Assembly: GCA_907163345.1 (NCBI GenBank)
Contig: CAJQUN010000003.1
Coordinates: 7,854,821 to 7,918,820, forward strand
DNA: 64,000 bases
Source of the DNA: Haberlea rhodopensis
Lineage: Eukaryota; Streptophyta; Magnoliopsida; Lamiales; Gesneriaceae
Direction of reading: 5' to 3'
Shown here: positions 34,756-44,635 of the stretch, one piece after another
How the letters are laid out: the number at the start of each line of letters is the position of its first letter
Position numbering within the stretch: the first letter of the stretch is position 1
The notes under the pieces: generated by a model
The model's input: only the letters and a program-made list of their open reading frames with translations
What the model was told of the DNA's origin: nothing
The model's database searches: none
Translations under genes and position numbers: made by a program

Positions 34756-37206
34756 TTATTGATTTCGAGAAGTTGAAGCACTTTGTCGTCTTGCACGGGC
34801 TTCTGGCCAGTCCATCTCATTCGGAATGCGCGTTGTTCGATCTCGACCTACTCTTCTATTTTTTCGCAGAGTGGAGTTGTGGTATAACTCAAAACATGGG
34901 GTGTCCCAATGCTCCTCCCCCCACATTGGTTCGAATTCTCCTTGATATGTGCTCCAATATTCATTCATATTGTAATATGGCTTCACAAAAGTTTTAGCGT
35001 TTAAGCCATACTTTCGACACACTTGGATCACATGCGAGCAAGGTATTCCGAACTCTTTCCATTTTCCACAAGAGCATTCCCCGGATTTTAAATACACAAC
35101 ATGCGTATTACCCCCACGTCCTGCTTGTACTCTTGTGATAACAGAAGCGGTTAGACGTCTACGATCGAACATCTGCACATCATGATGGATGGAATGATAG
35201 TCAGCACGACCATATCTTTCGAACACATAATCTGGCCATTCTTGATTATTTTGAATCATTCGCTCCGTCTTCTTAAGCCGTTCGAAAAAATAGAGCACAC
35301 AACGATCAAAAGTTAATTGCACAATGGCGGTGATTGGAAGTCGACGTGCACCTTTCATAACTACATTTATGCATTCTGACATATTTGTGGTCATGATACC
35401 ACAACGCCAGCCTCCGTCATGAGCAAGCGACCATTGACACTTATCAATACGACTCAAGTAATCAAAAGCCCTTGGTTCTATAAGTTTAATCTCTTCCATT
35501 GTGCGATCAAATTTTCTGACCTGATTTTCTGATCCCGCTCTCCAACACAAGTCTTTCAAATGAACGGATTTGAAGCGACTATTAAAGTTTGAACAAACAT
35601 GTCTCAAACAAAATCGATGTACTCCAAGGGGTGATTTGAAGTCAGGAATACAATCGGCTGCAGCAATGAGGCCTGGATGACGGTCAGAAATCAAACATAC
35701 ACCACCCTCAGATCTTCTCACAATATGCTTGCTAATCATCTCCAAAAACCATCTCCATGACACAAAGTTTTCTTCATCAACAATTGCAAATGCCAAAGGT
35801 AAGATTTGATTATTCGCATCCATTGCCACGGCAATCAACATCTTATGTTGATATTTCGTATACAGATGTGTTCCATCCACGCTTATTACCCGGCGGCAAT
35901 GCTGAAATCCTTGTACACATGGATGGAAGGCCCAGAACACGTAATTCAAAGTCTTTTCTATTGGTCTGGCATTTTCAAGGTGAACCCACTCAACGACTGT
36001 GCCGGGATTCCATTTTTGCAAAGCTCCCATATAGTAAGGCAATTTCCTCACGGAGCTCTCCCATGTTCCGTACACATTCTGAACAGCACGTCGTAAACTA
36101 AACCATCCTTTGGCATAGGAGATCTCAAATCCATATTTATCTTTCACTGTTTGAATTACATACTTTATTTCGTAAGCTGGATCACGCCGAACAATTCCCA
36201 CTAACAAGCTAGCAATCATGTTTTTGTCCAAATTTGCATGATCGACCGACAGTTCACTCAAAAGGCAAGTGTGAGAACCTCCATACTTGTTTATTTTGAA
36301 TAAATCAACTTTTTTCTTCAACGAGGCCCGCAGGTACCATCTACAAAACATATCTTCTGTACTGTGTTTGCACACCACTTTCCACAATGTTTTTGTACTC
36401 TTGACAACGCGGTACTCCCGTTTCGCAACACGTACAGAGTAATCCTTTACAGCTGCCTGCAAATGAGCTTTATCTTTGAAAACCATATCTAGATGGATAT
36501 CCCCTTTCGAGTAGTCGTAGTAACTCCCCCATCTACCTGTTGGAATGTCTAATGAGTCTCCAAATACTTCGGGATGTGTCATTGAGAAGAATGGAATTGT
36601 TGGATAAAGGGCATGAGTATTTGTTGTGGTTGTGTCTGGTACATTATCTGGCACTTCTTCAATATCAACCTCATCGTCATCAGACTCATCCTCAGATGGA
36701 ATTCCCTCCGGTTCAGTCTGAAAATCATCTCCAAAATCCACAAAACTGTCTGCTAATGGCTCGGGAACAATATTGTCAGCAACTATAGGAGCATCATCTT
36801 GAATCCTAGAGGTAGTTGCCATTTCTGTATCTACTACAAATGGACCACTACCACTTGTTGGCATTTCTGTAATAAAATCATAATCTCTCCGTTCTGTTTG
36901 TATATACATCTCCAAACAACTATAATTTTGTTCAGAATCCAATACCCATGCTAAATTGTAATCACTGTCAACGGGAAAAATTGTTTGTTTTATCCCAGAA
37001 AAATCAGTAAATATATATTTACAATATATTTTCATAATGAACTGGTTACGGTCGATGCCAGTAATATCATATATGTCGTTCACTAACTGCAAATAATTAA
37101 TAGTGCGAGATATTGTCATGCCTTTCGACGGACCACGATCATATCTAACAGATTCTGAATCTTGTAATATATTGCCTCCCCAATACAACAAAACTTTAAT
37201 TGACAT
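34756..37206 (-). CDS. MULE transposase (MURA-like, DDE + SWIM)
   Basis: 816 aa on one exon. The ATG at 37206 (MSIKVLLYWGGN) is chosen because it directly follows a probable acceptor (TTTCAAG, at about 37209). Residues 1-100 form an N-terminal PB1-like region, followed by an acidic linker. A MuDR DNA-binding zinc region lies at about 235-330 (VFKDKAHLQAAV, KVVCKH, GGSHTC). The MULE DDE core has SVDGTHL (D near 441), ISDRHPGL (D near 507) and NMSECIN (likely E near 609). A SWIM zinc finger CSCGKWKEFGIPCSH lies at about 708-722. It catalyses excision and insertion of the element with 9-bp target duplications, as seen at its ends. A basic, Arg-rich tail may be a nuclear localisation signal. There is no stop or frameshift, so it may be active. 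Confidence 0.93.
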   Translation of the reverse strand: MSIKVLLYWGGNILQDSESVRYDRGPSKGMTISRTINYLQLVNDIYDITGIDRNQFIMKIYCKYIFTDFSGIKQTIFPVDSDYNLAWVLDSEQNYSCLEMYIQTERRDYDFITEMPTSGSGPFVVDTEMATTSRIQDDAPIVADNIVPEPLADSFVDFGDDFQTEPEGIPSEDESDDDEVDIEEVPDNVPDTTTTNTHALYPTIPFFSMTHPEVFGDSLDIPTGRWGSYYDYSKGDIHLDMVFKDKAHLQAAVKDYSVRVAKREYRVVKSTKTLWKVVCKHSTEDMFCRWYLRASLKKKVDLFKINKYGGSHTCLLSELSVDHANLDKNMIASLLVGIVRRDPAYEIKYVIQTVKDKYGFEISYAKGWFSLRRAVQNVYGTWESSVRKLPYYMGALQKWNPGTVVEWVHLENARPIEKTLNYVFWAFHPCVQGFQHCRRVISVDGTHLYTKYQHKMLIAVAMDANNQILPLAFAIVDEENFVSWRWFLEMISKHIVRRSEGGVCLISDRHPGLIAAADCIPDFKSPLGVHRFCLRHVCSNFNSRFKSVHLKDLCWRAGSENQVRKFDRTMEEIKLIEPRAFDYLSRIDKCQWSLAHDGGWRCGIMTTNMSECINVVMKGARRLPITAIVQLTFDRCVLYFFERLKKTERMIQNNQEWPDYVFERYGRADYHSIHHDVQMFDRRRLTASVITRVQAGRGGNTHVVYLKSGECSCGKWKEFGIPCSHVIQVCRKYGLNAKTFVKPYYNMNEYWSTYQGEFEPMWGEEHWDTPCFELYHNSTLRKNRRVGRDRTTRIPNEMDWPEARARRQSASTSRNQ

Positions 37207-37209
37207 ACC

Positions 37210-37288
37210 TTGAAATAAACACAAATTTTATAAATTAGTACAGTATATATAATATTATGAAATTTAATTATTTCTATAACAACATACC
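37210..37288 (-). other. probable 5' UTR intron of the transposase gene
   Basis: On the minus strand a donor CTGCAG/GTATGT near 37288 and an acceptor TTATTTCAAG near 37210 bracket a short intron just ahead of the start codon, mirroring the spliced leader of the PMD gene. Confidence 0.5.
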
Positions 37289-37431
37289 TGCAGAGAAATA
37301 TTCACGAATTCTGAAGAAAATTTGAATTTTCACGAATTCTGAAGAGAATTTGTTCGAAAGCCGAAGATAATTTGCTATATTTCAAAAGAGTAACATTTTG
37401 TTCAGTTTTATAGACAAAATAATTGATTATT

Positions 37432-37930
37432 GTCGCCATCTGAAATGGCGACATTAAATAAAAAAATAATTTTTTTTTATTGTCGCCATCTCAGATGGCG
37501 ACAATATTTAAAAACAAAAAAAATTCTGTCTTTATATACCGACACCGTGTCTTTATATACCGACACCGGAAAAAAAAAATATTTTTTAATATAATGTCGC
37601 CATCTGACATGGCGACATCCTTTAAAAAATTAAAGGATGTCGCCATGTCAGATGGCGACATCAAAAAATAATAGTTTTTATATAATATTTATGGAAGTCG
37701 CCATGTAAGATGGCGACTTCCGTGAAGTCGCCATCTGACATGGCGACATTGTAAAAATAATAGTTTTTTTTAATAATATTTGTAGAAGTCGCCATGTCAG
37801 ATGGCGACTTCAATGGAAGTCGCCATCTGACATGGCGACATTGTAAAATAATAGTTTTTTTTAATAATTTTAATAGAAGTCGCCATGTGAGATGGCGACT
37901 TCAAATGAAGTCGCCATCTCACATGGCGAC
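37432..37930. repeat. right palindrome array of the MULE
   Basis: Ten 21-bp palindromes start at 37432, 37482, 37595, 37639, 37697, 37727, 37788, 37819, 37879 and 37910. Neighbouring units pair as mirror images. 37595-37659 is a perfect dyad with 30-bp arms and a 4-base centre, 37788-37839 has 24-bp arms, and 37879-37930 has 25-bp arms. Mismatches within one unit are mirrored in its partner. A separate 21-bp direct duplication (TCTTTATATACCGACACCG) lies at 37527-37568. Confidence 0.95.
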
Positions 37931-38012
37931 TTAGGTTACTTTAATAATAGAAAAAAAAAACGATTATTTTGTTAAATAAATTGTTTTTTTCGATTAAAAA
38001 GTTAAAAAACCC
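37879..38012 (-). repeat. MULE right terminal inverted repeat
   Basis: Ends GTTAAAAAACCC, the complement of the left terminus, followed by the CATTCTCTT duplication at 38013. It includes the last palindrome pair and an AT-rich outer half. Confidence 0.9.
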
Positions 38013-38021
38013 CATTCTCTT

Positions 38022-38910
38022 TCATGACTCAGATGGATTTAAAAAATAAACCAACGGCCATTAATTTTTTTTATCCGAAAGTATATTTCCTTAATAAATT
38101 TTAGAAACTGATGATTTTTTTTATTATTATATCATTTACTATTTAATATTTTGCTAACGAGTCGTTGTAATAATCAGCTTTCTCATATGTCAAAGAAACA
38201 AGCGTTGATCAAAACCCGCTTGATGTTTGTGTCTATAAAATTTAAAAATTTATACGAATAGGACACACACATTTATGTACCGAAAGATTTATATTATCAA
38301 GGAATATCTATTATTCAGTTTGATAAATTAACATGATAAAAAATTATAGACTAATTAGTTTATACACATTTGTAAGAGCAAATATTTTAGATTATCTAAA
38401 ATTATGAGAAATGTTAGGTATAAATAAATAATACATGATAGCCAGCTTCGCGGCTTGCACGACGAATCTGACATTCAGCATATGCATGCCTTACTCTATA
38501 CCCCACCTCACGTGATTGTGTTCTTATGTATTTCAACAATTCAAACCCTTTTTTTTTTATATAGATTTTACAGACCTAATTGAAAATTGATCATTCTTTT
38601 TTCTAAATATTTTGTGCCAAACACGAGCGGCGATTCGAATTAAATCTATGTTAATGAGCTTTTTAAGGATGGAGCTCAAAATTGACCTTCTAATAAACAT
38701 ATAAGGATTTCACTGACGCATAATAAATTGTTATAAGAAATATTCTGCGACAATTTTTTTAAATTTATATTAAAGTAGCCGTTTCCTTTATAAGTGAATT
38801 TTTTTAAATATTAAGAAACTAATATCAATATAGGAAGGTTGTAGTCTATTACAATTATAAGTGTACATAACAATTATAAATTAATTCTGCAGAAAATTAT
38901 GCAAATAGCG
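38022..38910. other. intergenic, no gene seen
   Basis: AT-rich 3' flank of the ARM-repeat gene. No exon was recognised. Confidence 0.55.
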
Positions 38911-39918
38911 TCAGTGCTGATCAATATATCCAGACCGCTCATCCACCTCTTGAGTCAAGTCTGACCGTCCATTCTCTTGCAGAATCTTCAGAAGCTGGGC
39001 CCCTTTCCTTCTTCCTCTAGCACTACAATCCCCCTGCAAAGCCAACTTCACAGCACGCGCCACCTCCTCCGGAGGGGCCACCGTCGCTTCTTCACCTAAG
39101 CCACCGTAGATCACCGCCAATACGCTTATTGCATGTTCTTTTCCTCTCCCCTCCATTCTCCCCATAACCTCCACCATCATCGGAACAGCCAAGGCATGGG
39201 CGCGCACCTCCTCCGCGCCCTCCGCCGTCGTGCACAGAAGTTCCAACACCGCCAATGACCTCTCCGCCAAAGAAATCTCGGCATCCGAAAGAGCCTCCAC
39301 TACTGATATCACTGCCCCCACCTCTACCGCCACGCTCCTGTTGTCCTCTACCAGGCAAAGCGCCAGCAAAACCTTGCTAGCCGGCTTACGCGCCACCCCA
39401 TCGCGCAGACAATCCACGACCCCTCTCACCACAGCCACCGGACAAGTGCCACCTTCCACCGCAGCGCGTGGGTCTGGGACGAGGGATCTCTCCAGCAACT
39501 GAATCACCCCGACCCGGTCATTGTATGACCCAGAACTGAACTGAACTTCCGCCACGTGGAACAGCTCCTCCAAGTTGGCATGCAAAACTGGCGGTGGAAC
39601 AGAGATATCCCTTCTCGGGTCAGGCTCCGACTCGGGTTTGGGCTGTGAGTATGAGTGATGTCCTATGGGTGAATTGGAGAGAGGGAACCTCCACTGCGTG
39701 AAGCTCTGTGAAGTGTTGGAGGAAGAAGACGAGGAAGATTCAGGCTGTGTATGTGCTGGCGGAGTCTGCTGTGGAGGTGCCGGCGCCTGGGGAAGTGGTG
39801 GTGGAGTAGACGTGGTGGGACTAAGTACAGTCTGCGTGCATTGGCGAAAGAAACCACAGGAAAACAATTGAGTACGTGGGGTTGTTTTCAATTTGGGTGA
39901 ATTATTGTTCGCCTTCAT
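38911..39918 (-). CDS. ARM-repeat protein (PUB-ARM-like without U-box)
   Basis: Single-exon gene of 335 aa. The first 110 residues are Pro/Ser/Gln-rich and disordered (PPPLPQAPAPPQQTPP, a Ser run). From about 115 on, helical armadillo-type repeats follow: NDRVGVIQLLERSL, ASKVLLALCLVEDNRSVAV, SLAVLELLCTTAEGAEEVR and KEHAISVLAVIYGG. These resemble the ARM region of plant U-box E3 ligases of the CMPG1/PUB20-29 type, but no U-box precedes them, so direct ubiquitin ligase activity is not expected. ARM-only relatives exist in plants with little known function; protein-protein binding is the likely role. It is GC-richer than its surroundings, which is common for intronless plant genes. The start is the first ATG (MKANNNSP), with a TATA-like TATTATCC/ATATAAT region about 100 bp upstream. 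Confidence 0.85.
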   Translation of the reverse strand: MKANNNSPKLKTTPRTQLFSCGFFRQCTQTVLSPTTSTPPPLPQAPAPPQQTPPAHTQPESSSSSSSNTSQSFTQWRFPLSNSPIGHHSYSQPKPESEPDPRRDISVPPPVLHANLEELFHVAEVQFSSGSYNDRVGVIQLLERSLVPDPRAAVEGGTCPVAVVRGVVDCLRDGVARKPASKVLLALCLVEDNRSVAVEVGAVISVVEALSDAEISLAERSLAVLELLCTTAEGAEEVRAHALAVPMMVEVMGRMEGRGKEHAISVLAVIYGGLGEEATVAPPEEVARAVKLALQGDCSARGRRKGAQLLKILQENGRSDLTQEVDERSGYIDQH

Positions 39919-40500
39919 AGCTTACATATCACTCAAAAGCTTGATCAAGAGCACAAAAATGGGGTTGAGAGAGAGAGAGAAGGAGCTTTACTGTTGATAA
40001 TTGTGAGGATAATATAATGCATTATATTATGTGTCATCTTGCATGTACAGGGATTTGCAGTATTCAAGAGAGGCCAAGGGACTGACGAGAAAACGATGGT
40101 GTTTAATGGGCTTTAACAACCCACATATTTGGGCCATTTTAAATAGGGGAAATTTCGGACCGATAACATTAGATAAAAGATCTTTGGGGAAATTAAAGGA
40201 AGTGCTCTTTTGGAGAAAGTTTTGGGAAAAATCTTAGTGCATAAAAATCAACTTTGTAAAACTTTTATTTAAATAGGTCCAATTTCAAAGTTTTCAATCA
40301 ATTAGGTGTTTTATTTTGACTCTTTTACCCCTCAATGGTTTGGTAAGTTGAATTTTATCCTTTAGGCTTTTGTTTAATTTACAAAGAAGCCCATATATAA
40401 TATTTAGTTATCTTTTATATCCTTATATTTATAAAAAAAAAAAGTTACATTTAACTTTGTCTATTTACAAGTCCCTGTTTTTGCGATCTTTAGCACAAAA
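39919..40500. other. promoter side of the ARM gene and flank of the viral insertion
   Basis: Includes a GA-rich run (39970-39985) in the ARM-gene leader and an AT-rich stretch leading to the pararetroviral primer site at 40501. No gene was recognised. Confidence 0.5.
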
Positions 40501-40764
40501 TTGTATCAGAGCCTAAGTTTATTCTGAAAATACTATAATAATATCTTGAATATTAATTTGTAACCTATACGGAGAAGACGATTCAAGAAATTATGGACCC
40601 AAACGAATGTTCGAAGTGTCATTCATACAGGTTGTACTTCCAAAAAATTGGAAGCACTAAATCATAAGCATATGATAGAATCTCAATGCTTCAAGCATAA
40701 GTGGAAACTATTACGAGGAACATGATTATGCACACCCGGCATAAACCACTACAAGAAACTAGAG

Positions 40765-41180
40765 ATGATGGCTAAGAGGTTTCATCAAGTGAACCTCAAA
40801 CTACAGTTTGAATTAGTCGAACTTCAGGAAGACGATCATCCTAAACACGAGGACGTTGTTCCAGACCCCAATGATCCAACAGGGTCCGGACCAGATGATT
40901 ATGATGGGAGAACCACGTTACGTGAAATCGAGCCAGATTCTTCTACGATATCCCAATATCTTAGAGAGATCCAAAAGACAGTGCATCGTTATGGCTATCT
41001 ACAATACCATGTCCCTGCACATATCCATCAGATTCAAAGTCAGATGGAGATTGTGATCAAACATTAGGAGGAAATCCTTGAAAACCTTCGAGATGTTCAA
41101 ACCCAAATAAAGAAGTTTGAGTCAAGACCAAGTCCGATAGGAAGAAAAAACGGATGATGGTTACCACCGTCCTATGGAAC
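40765..41180 (+). pseudogene. 5' viral region, unidentified (possible coat N-terminal or virion-associated part)
   Basis: An open stretch of 100 codons from 40765 is acidic and Asp/Pro-rich, and is closed by TAG at 41065-41067. A coiled-coil-like Glu/Gln/Ile pattern continues after the stop. Position between primer site and coat domain suggests the N-terminal acidic part of the coat polyprotein or a virion-associated protein. I cannot tell which. Confidence 0.4.
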
Positions 41181-41735
41181 ATAATCCCTTTTACACCAAA
41201 AAGGGAAAGCGGATGAGGTACGAAGGCCTTTGACGAAGACTAAAAAATGATTGCAGTCATACGAGGAGAGCCCATACTTCCAACAAAGTAATGGAAAGAA
41301 TCAACCTGAAAGATCTATGTGATCTTGCTGATTCGTTTGAGGGATTAAATCTCGTAGAATTGAAGACGGTAGAGCTTGTACCAAGACCTCCACCATAAGA
41401 GAGTTTCGGGTCACACAATCCAACCGAAGGTGATCAAAGTATGCCACAGAGGGAAGATTTCACCTCAGCAACTTTGGATCCCCCAGTTGGAACCAAGAAC
41501 CGTTCTCGCAGGTCATATATACATCAAACGCCTTACGAAAATCGCAATTAGATCCAATCCATCCATATGGGCTTATGCTCAACATGGATATCTTGGATTT
41601 CAAAAATAGAGAAGTTCTTATTGATGAATGAGCTTAAGCATGAGAATAACAGTTGGAACGCTTGACCTAAGTAAAGAAGGATTCATTTTACTTCTTAAAA
41701 TGAGTCTGGAAGGATCAGTCAAGATTGCTTGAGAT
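41181..41735. other. degenerate viral sequence without a clear frame
   Basis: It links the 5' region to the coat core. Short frames change every 100-200 bp. It is likely coding in origin but too damaged to assign. Confidence 0.4.
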
Positions 41736-42707
41736 ATGGGAGACCCAGGTACCAATGAAGAAGTTTTAGCCAGAGAGTTCCTGAAAGAAATCGTGGACAA
41801 TATGGTAAAATTCTTTAAAATCTGTTTCATTAGAATAAGCTACTTCGAGGGAATGGAGGAAGAGAAGGCTAAAAAATACAGACAAGCTCTAATTAGCCTA
41901 GAAATACATGATATATGTTATGTAGACGAGTACATCAAACTCTTTACAGAGTATCGATGGAAGGCAAAGATAGAAGAAAAAGATGCAGCAGAACTGTTCT
42001 TTGCCAAAATACCGAGCCATGGAGAGAAATGCTTATCCAGGAATATACACCTCATGCAATCGAGACAGTGTCCAGGAGAATGTCATTTCTTAAAGTAAAG
42101 CTCGCAGAGTGGTGCTACCAAGCAAAACTCCAAAAGAATTTCAAGAAGCTTAGAGGAATCAACAAAACAACTCCTCTTTGTTGTACATGGAATGATATCC
42201 CTACAATCATTGTAAACTACCCCCAGATGCGAAAGATGAAAAAGCACAGAGCTCATCCTTATGCCCGAGGAAGTAGTTCAAGAAGAAGTGGGTCTTCATG
42301 AAAACCTAGAAAGTTCTGGTCAAAGCAGAAAGCCCGAAGTTACATATCTGGGTAAAGATCAGGACCAACAAGGAGTAGAACCTCGTCAACAAGTTCTAAT
42401 CAAAGCTAGTTCTAGCAAAACACCAACGAAGAGAACTTACAGACGTACACATACTCGTGCAAATGAGAGTTTCAAAGATTGTAACTGCTGGACATGCGGA
42501 GCAAGAGGACATATCTCTACTGATTGTCCAGAAAACCAAAGCCGTGGAGTAAGACAGTTCGAGCATACCAAAGAATTCAAAGATGCTGTCTATTTCCAGG
42601 ATTTGGTACAGGTGTATCAATTTGAGGGTATTCCCTCAGATGAAAGCATCTATGAAGAGGAGATATATTCTGATGATGGAGGTGATTCCAGTTCAGAATC
42701 AGAGTGA
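41736..42707 (+). pseudogene. pararetroviral coat protein region
   Basis: The capsid core reads from about 41736 and shifts frame near 42000-42060 and again near 42240. The last part (42261-42707) holds a basic segment and a CCHC zinc knuckle (Cys-x2-Cys-x4-His-x4-Cys, 42486-42527), followed by an acidic Ser/Glu/Asp tail. This knuckle with basic and acidic flanks is the mark of caulimovirid coat proteins, which package the DNA genome. The frameshifts prevent an intact product. Confidence 0.75.
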
Positions 42708-43494
42708 AGGAGATTTCCTTCAACATGTGATCAAAGAAGAGCCGTCGGGATTTTTCTCTCATACCACTGTTTCTAATAAAACTCTTATGAGGATCATGAA
42801 GGAAGAGCCAAAGTTTCAGATATATGATGGGTTTACAATTGGAGCAATGGAAAAAGACATGGATATGATAGGTCATCGAAGCAGGAAGCATCAGATTATC
42901 CATAGGGTAACAACAGATGAATTTGCGATCCCAATGGAATTCATGGGAAACCAAATCGAGATGCAGTTAATCCCTTACAGAGAAATCCAGGAGATTAAGA
43001 ACAAGGTTAAGAGAGAAGTTGCTAACATACTCTCATGAATTCACATTGGATCTATTAGAGTAATAATCAAGACAACTTTTAAAGAAAGAATTGATTCGCC
43101 ACTCAATCTGACAATCTTCAATAAAAGAGTCCTGAACCTCAAAGATTCTTGTTTGGGAGCAGGTGCAGGAAATTTGTATGCGAAAAAGATGGCTTTTAAC
43201 ATCTATTCGAGGATTGCACACAATTTGGTAGATCGAGATTTCAACAAGGTTCTAACTTTTCATCAAGATTTTAAAAGAAATGATTTGATGAAAGAAGGGA
43301 ACATGCCTTACTCGATCACCTATAAGGTGTCATACGCACTCTCAAATACTCATCATTCAGAGGTATTCTTGAGAAAGGAATTCATCGAAGTCCCTAGAAT
43401 CTTCGAAGATTTCGCCAAAGCAGTATTGCCGAACATTATTGAAACTCCGAGAATAGGAGAGATCGACATGAGATACAAGATCAATGTGTTTTGA
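42708..43494 (+). pseudogene. pararetroviral movement protein (30K type)
   Basis: Two segments, 42708-43038 and about 43050-43494, in different frames with a stop and shift near 43036-43050. The second carries the features of caulimovirid 30K-superfamily movement proteins: a Gly-rich turn before a beta-strand region near 43160, and a conserved Ser-Ile-Thr-Tyr and Ala-Leu-Ser-Asn-x-His-His stretch near 43310-43360. These proteins carry virus between cells through plasmodesmata. The gene is broken. Confidence 0.65.
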
Positions 43495-43931
43495 ACAGAA
43501 GCAGAAGCCTTATGATCGAGCCAAGAAGGATGTCTTTCCAACATGATAGGTTAATCAGCAACTATCCAGGGGGTGGGGGGAAACAGAATGCAATCTCGAG
43601 CATAATTCAGAAAATATCTGATGTATTCACAACAACAGGAAAACTGAAATGCCCAGAAGACTGGAGAGAAGTGCAGATAATTTTTGACATTACGGAGAAA
43701 AATAATATCTTCCCGTGTGATGTCCTCTACTATTTGCAACAACCTACAGTTGGCAAGTATCAAGGAAACCTTCAAATTGGTGAAATTGATCTAACAATTG
43801 CAGGAACTACAGGAAGAATCCCCGAACAGCTTATTATAGGGATTGAATTTCTTGAGGAACATAAACCTTGGGAAATATTGCAAGACGGAATGAAATTAAC
43901 GGTGGAAGGAAAGATATATAGGATCAGATGA
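43491..43931 (+). pseudogene. viral open segment upstream of the pol start
   Basis: About 145 codons without a stop, ending in TGA at 43929-43931, which overlaps the ATG of the next viral frame (ATGA at 43928). Its content is not recognised with certainty; by position it is the C-terminal part of the coat-movement polyprotein. It contains a frame change relative to the preceding movement domain. Confidence 0.45.
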
Positions 43932-44635
43932 CCACCAGTCCATTCTCAATATATATCTCCGTTGGAATGTTATATGCAAAGTATCGGGCAGAATATTTTG
44001 CAGCTTACATTGACTCAGGAGCTGTAATATGTACTGCCAGGCGAGATAGCTTCTCCCAAGAGGTTGGTGAAAAGTTACCAGCCATTGCCGCAAGAGAGTT
44101 TTCCAAGCGGATTCTTATCCTTAATGAAACAGTCCAAGGAGCGAAAATAATCATCGGCGGAGCAGGTGGTATCCCGTGGTACAAAGTCAAAACTCCACCT
44201 ATTTATTTCCATGATATCGGTGCTGATATGCTGCTAGGAAATAATTTCCTACAGACATTCAAACGGTTCACTCAGGAGAACGAAACAAGATGACTTATTT
44301 TCACAACCCTTTGTGACCATAAGATTATTTTGCAAAGACTACGAGAGACGTTCACAGAAAATTCCCCATTAATTTTCGCAACAAGCTTGGTGATGAAGGA
44401 AAACTTCGACACCCTAAGATGAATGATCAATGGAGATTTGGCGAAGTGATTCTTCAATTTAGGCAACAAGGGACTGGTCAAAAGAGAAAAATATCATTTG
44501 ATGGTGTAAATGTAATGTCATTTAGAGAACATAATGAAGATAGATATGAAGAGGAAGAAGAAGTCAAAAGAAGTCAATCTCGACATCCCAATGTTACTAA
44601 AAAAGGCATTACATGAGGAAGCCATGCAACCTGAT
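43928..44635 (+). pseudogene. pararetroviral pol, protease part
   Basis: Starts at the ATG in the ATGA overlap. An aspartic protease active-site triad Asp-Ser-Gly is visible at about 44011-44020, with the second conserved Gly-rich strand near 44155-44170 and a Leu-Leu-Gly-Asn turn near 44230. A stop at 44291-44293 and a later frame change break it. It ends where the solo LTR begins, and the pol sequence resumes at 46903 after the target duplication. Confidence 0.75.

Larger units (their letters stand above)
31457..38012. mobile_element. complete Mutator-like element (MULE) carrying a PMD gene
   Basis: A 6556-bp element whose ends both read GGGTTTTTTAAC inward. It is flanked by a perfect 9-bp duplication CATTCTCTT (31448-31456 and 38013-38021), the size made by Mutator transposases. 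Terminal inverted repeats of about 140 bp are well matched, especially over their inner 60 bp. Inside are two convergent genes: a PMD-domain gene (+, 32242-34579) and a MuDR-type transposase (-, 34756-37206), 176 bp apart. Both are uninterrupted after splicing. Palindrome arrays fill the terminal regions. The transposase, ends and target duplication all agree, so the element is probably young and may be autonomous. Confidence 0.95.

Noticed and set aside
31540..37930. CRISPR-like array of regularly spaced palindromes
   Set aside because: Units lie in the two ends of a eukaryotic transposon, spacers are AT-rich and not unique protospacer-like, and no cas gene is present.
39092..39871. Gly-rich and Cys/Gly-rich frames opposite or beside the ARM gene
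   Set aside because: They are alternative-frame shadows of a GC-rich intronless gene.
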